Source: Betaproteobacteria bacterium
GTDB taxonomy: Bacteria; Pseudomonadota; Gammaproteobacteria; Burkholderiales; Thiobacillaceae
Direction of reading: 5' to 3'
NCBI GenBank assembly: GCA_020049245.1
Contig: JAIFLB010000074.1
Coordinates: 1 to 8,093, forward strand
Length of the DNA: 8,093 bases
Positions 1 to 5,597 of the stretch are shown here, piece after piece. The notes beneath the pieces were generated by a model. That model was not told the DNA's origin, made no database searches, and was given only the letters and a program-made list of their open reading frames with translations. Each line of letters begins with the position of its first letter. Position 1 is the stretch's first letter. The translations under genes were made by a program, and so were the position numbers.

Positions 1-1317
1 GTGTTTTCCAGAATGACTTCGACATGGTCGGCAAACGCCTGGGTGAACAGGCGCACCACCCGCTCCTTTGCCTGCTCGCCCGGCCGGCGTTCATTCAAGG
101 CTTCGATGGCATTGGCGAGCAAATGCCTGAACATCGCCGCCAGTTGGGTCGCGCCGCCATTGACGGCGGGCAATTCCAGCGCCGGATACCATTCGACGAC
201 AATGCCGGCGGCGAGCAGATTCGGGGTGCTCATCTTCAGTACGTCGCGCAGCACTTCATTCAGGTTCAACGGCTGAATCGCCTCGCTCTGTTGCGCCGGA
301 ATGCAGGCGCGCAAGGTATCAAGCGCGGCGCGGCTGTTGCGCAACGCGGTGTCGATGGCGCTATCGAAGGCGGCGTCCGCCTGGCACTCGCTCTGGCCTT
401 CGTCTTTGGTGCGCCGCCGCTCGAGCAGACGCACCGCAGCGGTCAGCGTGTTGAGCGGTCCTTCGAGTTGATATACCGCGCCGGCCAGCATCTCGCGCAA
501 GCTCTGCATATGATCTTGTTCAGCCAGCAGCGCCGACAGGCTGTTGATGCGAATCGCCTCCTGCTGGCGTTTGAGTTCGCTGATATCGAGCGCGGTCAGC
601 AACAGGTAGTGGCGCTGGGTGGGTTCATAAAAGGCATCGGCGCTCGCGTCCTGTTCTTCAAACCACGAAATCGAACAGGCAAACCAGCGATCCGGCTGGC
701 GATGCCGTTCCACTTTGACTTCACGGTGGCGGATCACTTGCCGGCGCTTGTGCGCCAGGTCGAACTCGACGCCCATCTGTTCGCGCAGATTGGTCAGCAG
801 CAGCGAGGCGGGTTCACGGCCGAGATCGCCAATCAGCTTTTTGTATTCCTGGTTGTCGAGCACGACATGGTCGCGTTCGTCGAGCAGGCAGATCGCCACC
901 TGCGCCGCATCGACCACCGATTCGATCATCGCCTTCTGGTTCTGCACCTGGCGTTCCAGGTGATGCAATACCGAGGAAATGGCTGGTCTTGCCATTGGCA
1001 TCGACCACCGGGGTGATCGTCAGATCGGCCAGATAGCGGCTGCCGTCACGGCGGCGATTCACCAGCATGCCGTTCCAGGCGCGCTGCCGGCGCAATTGCG
1101 CCCAAAGGGTTTCATAGACCAGGCCGGGCGTGACCTTGTACGACAACACCGACGGATTGCAGCCGACTACATCTGATTCGTGGTAACCGGTCACCCGCTC
1201 GAAAGCCGGGTTGGCGTAGAGGATGTTGGCATCGGCATCGGTGATCGAAATCGCCAGCGCGGCTTGTTCGACAGCCTGGCGAAATACTTGCGGCGGAAGG
1301 TCGGGCGGAGCGGACAT
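1..1317 (-). pseudogene. nifL: nifL, nitrogen fixation regulatory protein, 3' end outside window, internal frameshift
   Basis: NifL is a cytoplasmic flavoprotein that binds and inhibits the sigma-54 activator NifA in response to oxygen/redox state and nitrogen status. Reading leftward from ATG 1317, residues 1-117 form the first PAS domain (ISITDADANILYANPAF, then TGY, W72, LVNRRRDG, ending FLGI). The frame then slips by +1 near base 966. From base 965 to base 1 the shifted frame is open without a stop: HHLERQVQNQKAM, a second PAS-like region (ICLLDERDHVVLDNQEYKKL), ALDISEL, an H-domain-like helix (GAVYQLEGPLN, LLERR) and an N-box (HLLANAIEALNERRP). By comparison with NifL from memory, about seven residues (HRDTSEL-like) are missing at the slip, equal to a 20-nt deletion. 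The position where Azotobacter NifL has His in the H-domain is Tyr here. The rest of the ATPase-like domain, and probably nifA, lie beyond the left edge. The start has only a weak ribosome site. The identification is strong; whether the frameshift is real or an assembly error is open. Confidence 0.9.
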
Positions 1318-1498
1318 GGCGGTTTGCGGGACGTGGCTTCATTTTGTCTCTTGCAATATCCATGCCGATGCCATGGGCAGGATGACACACAAGGCGAAAA
1401 AGCGAAGCACCATCCGCTATTCCAGCGGTGCCAGAGGTAGATCAGGGCCAATTTGGCGGCAGGCGCTTCGCTATTCCACTCGACAAAACTTTCCCGCT

Positions 1499-1514
1499 TG
1501 TCGGATTGCTTACA
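1499..1514. promoter_or_regulatory. NifA upstream activator sequence (UAS)
   Basis: TGT CGGATTGCTT ACA is an exact match to the NifA binding consensus TGT-N10-ACA. Its centre lies about 140 bases upstream of the transcription start predicted from the sigma-54 element, within the usual UAS range. It is the only exact TGT-N10-ACA that I found in the gap. The match is visible in the sequence; binding by NifA is inferred. Confidence 0.8.
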
Positions 1515-1574
1515 CAAGTTCGGCAGCCGCCCCAACTGCGACACGCTGATACCGCACTATTGCGGTGCAGCAAT

Positions 1575-1598
1575 CACGCAAAACATTGATTTTGCGTG
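1575..1598. repeat. Perfect 9-bp inverted repeat overlapping the IHF site
   Basis: CACGCAAAA (1575-1583) and TTTTGCGTG (1590-1598) are exact reverse complements separated by six bases (CATTGA). The dyad encloses almost all of the IHF match. It could be an operator for an unidentified regulator, or just the A/T flanks of the IHF site. It sits about 23 bases upstream of the -24 element. Confidence 0.5.
1579..1591 (-). promoter_or_regulatory. Integration host factor (IHF) site
   Basis: Read on the minus strand, AATCAATGTTTTG fits the IHF consensus WATCAANNNNTTR at every fixed position. It lies between the NifA site and the -24/-12 element, where IHF normally bends DNA so that activator can touch sigma-54 polymerase. 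The short consensus can occur by chance; the placement raises the likelihood. Confidence 0.65.
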
Positions 1599-1620
1599 CA
1601 TCAACCCATGTTTCCCAGGT

Positions 1621-1636
1621 TGGCACACGCTTTGCA
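1621..1636 (+). promoter_or_regulatory. Sigma-54 (RpoN) -24/-12 promoter of rnfA
   Basis: TGGCAC-ACGCT-TTGCA matches the RpoN consensus TGGCAC-N5-TTGCA, with the invariant GG (1622-1623) and GC (1634-1635) ten bases apart. The predicted transcription start is near 1647, so the leader before the rnfA ATG would be only about 15 bases, with the AGGAGA ribosome site (1647-1652) at its very 5' end. With the UAS and IHF site upstream, this is a complete nif-type promoter. Confidence 0.9.
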
Positions 1637-1661
1637 GTTAGAGCTCAGGAGAACACATTCC

Positions 1662-2237
1662 ATGAGCGAATATCTTTTACTGTTGCTTGGTACCGCGTTG
1701 GTCAACAACGTCGTGCTGGTCAAATTCCTCGGCCTGTGCCCGTTCATGGGCGTGTCGAAGAAGATGGACAGTGCGCTGGGCATGGGTATGGCCACCACCT
1801 TCGTGCTGACCCTGACCACCGCTGCTACCTGGATGCTGGAGCACTGGCTGCTGCTGCCGCTGGGTCTGGGCTATCTGCGTATCCTCGCCTTCATTCTGGT
1901 GATCGCCGCCGCAGTGCAATTCACCGAGATGGTGATCCGCAAGACCAGCCCTGGCCTGTATCAGGTGCTCGGCATCTATCTGCCGCTGATTACCACCAAC
2001 TGCGCCGTACTTGGGGTTGCGCTGCTAAACGTGCAGGAAAAACACGCGTTTGTTGAAAGCCTGCTGTATGGCTTCGGCTCGGCGCTCGGTTTCACACTGG
2101 TGTTGTTGCTGTTCGCCGGCCTGCGCGAACGCCTGGCGCTGGCGCAGACGCCGGCCGCATTCGCCGGCGCACCGATCGGCTTCGTGGTGGCCGGGCTGCT
2201 ATCGCTCGCCTTCATGGGTTTTGCCGGGTTGGTTTAG
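1662..2237 (+). CDS. rnfA: RnfA, integral membrane subunit of the Rnf electron transport complex
   Basis: RnfA is one of two homologous, oppositely oriented six-helix membrane subunits (with RnfE) at the core of the Rnf NADH:ferredoxin oxidoreductase in the inner membrane. The 191-residue product is close to the usual length (about 193). It opens with the family N-terminus MSEYLLLLLGTALVNN, then KFLGLCPFMGVSKK with Cys26 and later LITTNCAVLGVAL with Cys114. These two Cys pair with equivalents in RnfE to hold an intramembrane Fe-S cluster in related Rnf/Nqr structures. I chose ATG 1662 because the family starts here and AGGAGA lies nine bases upstream. The longer frame from 1596 would add 22 unrelated residues and begin upstream of the predicted transcript start. 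It is the first gene of the operon; its stop overlaps the ribosome site of rnfB. The gene looks intact. Confidence 0.96.
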   Translation: MSEYLLLLLGTALVNNVVLVKFLGLCPFMGVSKKMDSALGMGMATTFVLTLTTAATWMLEHWLLLPLGLGYLRILAFILVIAAAVQFTEMVIRKTSPGLYQVLGIYLPLITTNCAVLGVALLNVQEKHAFVESLLYGFGSALGFTLVLLLFAGLRERLALAQTPAAFAGAPIGFVVAGLLSLAFMGFAGLV

Positions 2238-2246
2238 GAGAAGAAC

Positions 2247-2757
2247 ATGATTGCAGCCCTGCTCAGTCTCACCCTGCTTGGCCTGGCCCTCGGTCTGGGC
2301 CTGGGCTACGCCGCCATCCGCCTGAAAGTCGAAGGCAATCCTCTGGTGGAAGAACTGGAAGCCATGCTGCCCGGTTCGCAATGCGGCCAATGCGGCTTCC
2401 CTGGTTGTACCGGTGCGGCAATGGCACTGGCCGATGGCAGCGCGCCGATTACGCTGTGCCCGCCCGGCGGCCGGCCGCTGGTCGAGGCGCTGGCTGCCAA
2501 GCTCGGCATCGATGCCGATTTCTCCGGGCTGGATGACAGTGGCCCGCAAGTGGCGGAAGTACAGGAAGATCTCTGCATCGGTTGCACCAAGTGCTACAAG
2601 GTCTGCCCCACCGACGCGATCCTTGGCGCAGCAAAACAGATTCACGCGGTGTTCAGGGAGGTGCGTTGACGTGTGTCCCACCGAGGCCACACGCATGATT
2701 CCGCTGCCGGCGACTTTGCAGACGTGGTACTGGAGCAAGCCGGTGGTGACGGCATGA
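2247..2757 (+). pseudogene. rnfB: rnfB, Fe-S subunit of the Rnf complex, frameshifted in the second ferredoxin motif
   Basis: RnfB carries electrons through several [4Fe-4S] clusters on the cytoplasmic face to external ferredoxin. The product starts with one membrane helix (about residues 2-24). It continues with the four-Cys domain CGQCGFPGC...CPPGG and the first ferredoxin motif CIGCTKCYKVCP. After HAVFRE at base 2660 the reading frame breaks and ends at TGA 2667-2669 (140 residues). The +1 frame resumes at once with CVDVCPTEATRMIPLPATLQTWYWSKPVVTA and stops at 2755-2757. Family members read roughly ACTGCGKCVDVCP here, so seven residues (20 nt) are missing, including the first two Cys of the second ferredoxin motif. 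As written, the protein would have one intact ferredoxin motif and lack its C-terminal tail. AGGAG (2236-2240) is the ribosome site. The final ATGA overlaps a mini-ORF start. Identity is certain; whether the break is real is not. Confidence 0.93.
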
Positions 2758-2776
2758 AAACAATAAATCAATCCCC

Positions 2777-2853
2777 CGTAGGTTGGGCAAAGCGCAGCGT
2801 GCCCAACATCCACGCGCGGCGTTGGGCACGCCTTCGGCTTTGCCCAACCTACG
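2777..2853. repeat. GTAGGTTGGGC palindromic intergenic repeat, copy 1 (rnfB/rnfC junction)
   Basis: The outer arms CGTAGGTTGGGCAAAGC (2777-2793) and their exact complement (2837-2853) enclose inner arms GCGTGCCCAAC (2797-2807) and GTTGGGCACGC (2821-2831). Each half can also fold by itself through GTTGGGC/GCCCAAC. The first 33 bases (2777-2809) recur identically at 5603-5635. Short dispersed palindromes beginning GTAGGTTGGGC are, from memory, common between genes in several gamma- and betaproteobacteria and are often mistranslated as VGWAKRSVP-type peptides. The element is non-autonomous; no transposase is present. Confidence 0.88.
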
Positions 2854-2870
2854 GCGGTTGCATCCCTGGC

Positions 2871-2877
2871 GGGAGGT
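2871..2877 (+). promoter_or_regulatory. Ribosome binding site that fixes the rnfC start
   Basis: GGGAGGT lies four bases before ATG 2882 and sits outside the repeat. It supports the short start of rnfC over the in-frame ATG at 2783, which lies inside the palindrome and has no comparable site. Confidence 0.7.
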
Positions 2878-2881
2878 CGGC

Positions 2882-4390
2882 ATGAAGCTGTTCAAACTGC
2901 GTGGCGGCGTGCATCCGTCAGGTCACAAGGATTTGTCGGCGGAACCGCCGATCCGCGTTCTGCCGCTGCCGAATGTGCTGTATGTGCCGTTGCAGCAGCA
3001 TATCGGCGCGCCGGCGCGGCATCTGGTCAGCGTTGGCGAAAAGGTCAATAAAGGCCAGTTGCTGGCGGCTAGCCAAGGCATGGTTTCAGCGCCGGTGCAT
3101 GCGCCGACTTCCGGCCGCGTCATTGCCATCGGCGACTTCCCCGGTCCGCATCCGTCCGGCCTCGAGATGCCGACACTGACCATCGAGGCGGATGGCGATG
3201 AACGCTGGATCGATACCGAGCCTCCCTCAAACCCGTTTGCGTTGTCGCCAGAAGAAATCGCGCTGCGGGTCGGCGCCGCCGGTATCGTCGGCCTTGGCGG
3301 CGCGGCATTTCCGGCGGCGGTAAAACTCAACCTGTCGCGGAACAGTGAGGTGCATACGCTGATCATGAACGGCGGCGAGTGCGAGCCTTACCTGACCTGC
3401 GATGATCGATTGATGCGCGAACGCGCGTCCCAGATTGTCGAAGGCATTCGCCTGATTGCGCATGCCACCGGCGCCAGCGAGATTCTGGTCGGTATCGAGG
3501 CCAACAAGCCGGAAGCGATCGCCGCGATGCGTGCCGCCAGCGTCGCGAGCCCGGTCAAGGTGGTTCAGGTGCCGGCGATGTATCCGATGGGGTCGGAGAA
3601 ACAGATGATTCAGGTGCTCACCGGCCAGGAAGTGCCAGCCGGTGGCCGCGCGGCCGACATCGGTGTGCTGGTGCACAACGTCGGTACCGCCTATGCCGTG
3701 CAACAGGCGCTGTGCCTGGGCCGGCCGCTGGTGTCGCGCATCGTCACCGTCAGCGGCGGCGCGATCATGGCGCCGGGCAATCTGGAAGCGCCGATCGGCG
3801 CCCTCGCTGCTGATCTGGTGCGCGCCTGCGGCGGCCTGCGCATCGACGCAGCCCGCCTGGTCCTGGGCGGGCCGATGATGGGCACGCAACTGAGCAGCCT
3901 GGATGTGCCGCTGGTCAAAGGCAGCAGCGGTGTTCTGGCGCTGACTCGGGCGGAAGTGGAGCACACCCGGCCCGGCCCGTGCATTCGCTGTTCGAGTTGC
4001 GTGCGCGCCTGCCCGATGGGTTTGCTGCCGCTGGAAATGGCCGCCCGCATCCGCGTTGGCGACCCGGCCGGTGCTGTCGATTGGGGCCTGAAGGACTGCA
4101 TCGCCTGCGGTTCCTGTTCCTATGTCTGCCCGTCGCACATTCCGCTGGTGCATTACTTCAACCATGCCAAAGGCGACCTGGCCGCGCGCGAACGCCTGAA
4201 GATGAAGAATGAGGCGACCAAGAAACTCGCCGACGAACGCAGCGAACGCATGGCGCGCATCGTGCGTGAGCGCGAGGAAGCCGCCCGGCAACGCGCGGCG
4301 AAGAAGGCCGCTGCCGATGCGGCCAAGAAAGCGGCTGCAGAAGCAGTTGCGGCAGCGGCGAAGCAGAAACCGGAAGAGGTGACAGCATGA
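2882..4390 (+). CDS. rnfC: RnfC, NADH-binding flavin/Fe-S subunit of the Rnf complex
   Basis: RnfC is the peripheral cytoplasmic subunit that takes hydride from NADH onto FMN and passes electrons to two [4Fe-4S] clusters, much like the NuoF fold. The 502-residue product shows the family start MKLFKLRGGVHPSGHK and a barrel-sandwich region (about 45-100). The nucleotide/FMN loop GIVGLGGAAFPAAVKL covers about 134-149, followed by MNGGECEPYLTCDDRLMRE. Two ferredoxin motifs follow: CIRCSSCVRACP (Cys367, 370, 373, 377) and CIACGSCSYVCP (Cys406, 409, 412, 416). The tail from about 430 is charged and rich in Ala, Lys and Glu, likely helical or coiled coil; its length varies widely in the family. Its start overlaps a mini-ORF stop (ATGA), and its stop overlaps the next mini-ORF start. 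An in-frame ATG at 2783 would add 33 residues encoded by the palindromic repeat and should not be used. The gene looks intact. Confidence 0.96.
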   Translation: MKLFKLRGGVHPSGHKDLSAEPPIRVLPLPNVLYVPLQQHIGAPARHLVSVGEKVNKGQLLAASQGMVSAPVHAPTSGRVIAIGDFPGPHPSGLEMPTLTIEADGDERWIDTEPPSNPFALSPEEIALRVGAAGIVGLGGAAFPAAVKLNLSRNSEVHTLIMNGGECEPYLTCDDRLMRERASQIVEGIRLIAHATGASEILVGIEANKPEAIAAMRAASVASPVKVVQVPAMYPMGSEKQMIQVLTGQEVPAGGRAADIGVLVHNVGTAYAVQQALCLGRPLVSRIVTVSGGAIMAPGNLEAPIGALAADLVRACGGLRIDAARLVLGGPMMGTQLSSLDVPLVKGSSGVLALTRAEVEHTRPGPCIRCSSCVRACPMGLLPLEMAARIRVGDPAGAVDWGLKDCIACGSCSYVCPSHIPLVHYFNHAKGDLAARERLKMKNEATKKLADERSERMARIVREREEAARQRAAKKAAADAAKKAAAEAVAAAAKQKPEEVTA

Positions 4391-4405
4391 ACACGCCCGC
4401 CGCCA

Positions 4406-4492
4406 ACGTAGGGCGGAAAAGCCGAAGGCGCCTTCCGCCGAATGAGCGCCCCACCTTCTGGCGGAAGGCGCTATCGCTTTTCCGCCCTACGT
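4406..4492. repeat. GTAGGGCGGAAAAGC palindromic intergenic repeat (rnfC/rnfD junction)
   Basis: The outer arms ACGTAGGGCGGAAAAGC (4406-4422) and their exact complement (4476-4492) enclose inner arms GCGCCTTCCGCC (4428-4439) and GGCGGAAGGCGC (4460-4471). The two-tier plan, with 17-base outer arms and a shorter inner pair, is the same as in the copy at 2777-2853. The sequence differs (GGGCGGAA in place of GGTTGGGC), so it is a sister family rather than another copy. It ends 28 bases before the rnfD ATG, the same distance as copy 1 ends before rnfC. Confidence 0.88.
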
Positions 4493-4502
4493 GGTTTCAC
4501 GT

Positions 4503-4510
4503 TAAGGAGG
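4503..4510 (+). promoter_or_regulatory. Strong ribosome binding site of rnfD
   Basis: TAAGGAGG ends ten bases before ATG 4521. It is one of the closest anti-Shine-Dalgarno matches in the operon. It lies just outside the repeat, so rnfD need not depend on coupling. Confidence 0.7.
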
Positions 4511-4520
4511 CGCTCGCGGT

Positions 4521-5597
4521 ATGACCCCCATCGCCCATTCCCCGCACGCCCACGCCCAGGTCAGCGTCAGCCAGGTGATGGCGACGGTGATGCTGGCGCT
4601 GACGCCGGCCACTTTGTTCGGCTTCTGGCTGTATGGCTGGCCGGCGATCAACCTGTGGGTCGTAGCGCTGACCGTTGCGCTGGTTTCGGAAGCCGCCACC
4701 CTGAAGATCATGGGCCGCCCGGTACGCGGTGCGCTGCTTGATGGCTCCGGCCTGCTCACCGCCTGGCTGCTGGCCTTGTCGTTGCCGCCCTGGGCGCCCT
4801 GGTGGCTGGCGGCGGTCGGTTCGCTATTTGCCGTTGTGATCGGCAAGCAGATCTTTGGCGGGCTGGGGCAAAACCTGTTCAACCCGGCGATGGCGGCGCG
4901 GGTGATGTTGCTGATTTCGTTTCCGCTGGAGATGACCACCTGGATCGCACCGCTGCCGCTCACTTCGGCCACCGCGCCCGGTTTTCTGGAAGGTCTGGCA
5001 ATCACATTCGCCGGGTTGCCGCCAGCCGACGGCATCTCCAGCGCGACACTGCTCGGCCATGTCAAGACTGAACTCGGTCGCGACATAGGTTTGGCTCAGG
5101 CGTTGAGCGGCTTTTACGATCCCGCCGGCTTCGCAATCGGTCAGCGCGCCGGCAGCCTGGGCGAGACCTCGGCGATCCTGCTGTTGATCGGCGGTCTGGC
5201 GTTGATCGCGCGGCGCATCATCACCTGGCATATCCCGGTTTCCATGTTGGCGGGTGTCGCACTGCCTGCGCTGCTGTTCAACCTGATTGCGCCGGAACGC
5301 TACCCTGGCCTGGACTACCACCTGCTTTCCGGCGCACTGATCCTGGGCGCGTTCTTCATCGCCACCGACCCGGTATCCAGCCCCAATTCGGTCAGCGGAC
5401 AACTGGTTTTTGGCCTCGGCTGCGGTCTGCTGACCTGGATCATCCGCACCTGGGGCGGTTACCCGGAAGGCGTGGCGTTCGCGGTGATGCTGATGAATGC
5501 CGGCACACCGGTGATCGATCGTTACTTCAAGCCGCGCATCTACGGCCGCGACCGCAAGGGCGTGGCGCTGAATCCTGTCAAGGAGGGCGCCAAATGA
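4521..5597 (+). CDS. rnfD: RnfD, flavinylated integral membrane subunit of the Rnf complex
   Basis: RnfD is the NqrB-like membrane subunit. It carries FMN covalently attached to Thr and probably forms part of the ion-translocating path. The 358-residue product matches the usual length (about 350). The N-terminus SPHAHAQVSVSQVM is typical. It is followed by hydrophobic helices, GRPVRGALLDGSGLLTAWLL, GGLGQNLFNPAMAARVMLL (about 113-131), the candidate FMN site SSAT with Thr176, FFIATDPVSSPNS (about 278-290) and YPEGVAFAVMLMNAGTP near the end. Attachment of FMN would need an ApbE flavin transferase, which is not encoded in this window. ATG 4521 is supported by the strong upstream ribosome site and by homology. 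The stop overlaps a mini-ORF start in ATGA (5594-5597). The gene looks intact. Confidence 0.96.
   Translation: MTPIAHSPHAHAQVSVSQVMATVMLALTPATLFGFWLYGWPAINLWVVALTVALVSEAATLKIMGRPVRGALLDGSGLLTAWLLALSLPPWAPWWLAAVGSLFAVVIGKQIFGGLGQNLFNPAMAARVMLLISFPLEMTTWIAPLPLTSATAPGFLEGLAITFAGLPPADGISSATLLGHVKTELGRDIGLAQALSGFYDPAGFAIGQRAGSLGETSAILLLIGGLALIARRIITWHIPVSMLAGVALPALLFNLIAPERYPGLDYHLLSGALILGAFFIATDPVSSPNSVSGQLVFGLGCGLLTWIIRTWGGYPEGVAFAVMLMNAGTPVIDRYFKPRIYGRDRKGVALNPVKEGAK

Larger units (their letters stand above)
1318..1661. promoter_or_regulatory. Divergent nifL/rnfA control region
   Basis: This 344-base gap between two divergent starts holds no convincing gene: the open frames crossing it are short, overlap nifL and resemble nothing I recognise. 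On the rnfA side it carries a NifA-type activator site, an IHF match and a sigma-54 promoter in the usual order. It also has small inverted repeats: CCGCT/AGCGG around 1414-1428, ACCGCA/TGCGGT at 1551-1566, and a longer dyad at 1575-1598. I could not pick out a convincing sigma-70 or sigma-54 promoter for nifL on the minus strand. Confidence 0.75.
2754..2885 (+). other. Mini-ORF (43 codons) bridging rnfB and rnfC through a repeat
   Basis: The ATG overlaps the true rnfB stop in ATGA (2754-2757), and the TGA overlaps the rnfC start in ATGA (2882-2885). The peptide begins MKTINQSPVGWAKRSVPNI, and most of it is translated repeat sequence. The arrangement would let ribosomes finishing rnfB re-initiate, read through the palindrome and re-initiate again at rnfC. 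There is no family resemblance and no separate ribosome site. It is more likely a coupling device or an accident than a functional protein. Confidence 0.3.
4387..4524 (+). other. Mini-ORF (45 codons) bridging rnfC and rnfD through a repeat
   Basis: The ATG overlaps the rnfC stop (ATGA, 4387-4390) and the TGA overlaps the rnfD start (ATGA, 4521-4524). The peptide begins MNTPAANVGRKSRRRLPP and is mostly translated palindrome. The first codons (MNTPAAN) could be a relic of an earlier rnfD N-terminus displaced by the repeat; that is speculation. No protein function is proposed. Confidence 0.3.

Noticed and set aside
24..1016. 330-codon plus-strand open frame across nifL
   Set aside because: It lies antisense to a clearly recognisable NifL read on the minus strand; the peptide is rich in Gln, Arg and His, typical of an antisense shadow in GC-rich DNA.
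1414..1430. Sigma-54-like promoter for nifL on the minus strand (CTGGCACCGCTGG)
   Set aside because: The TGGCAC half is present, but there is no GC dinucleotide at the required ten-base spacing.
1191..1544. Minus-strand open frame extending upstream of nifL
   Set aside because: It runs in a different frame from the NifL PAS domain and shows no known domain; NifL homology begins at 1317.
2199..2813. 204-codon minus-strand open frame over rnfB and the repeat
   Set aside because: Shadow of rnfB continuing into the palindrome; no ribosome site and no family resemblance.
2754..2885. Simple 4-bp target-site duplication (ATGA) as sole explanation of the repeat insertions
   Set aside because: The repeats do not abut the ATGA copies: 6-19 bases lie before and 18-28 bases after each palindrome, including good ribosome sites, so a direct insertion duplicating ATGA is not enough by itself.
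3227..4291. 354-codon minus-strand open frame inside rnfC
   Set aside because: Antisense shadow of a strongly conserved gene; its His/Arg/Ala-rich composition has no domain signature.
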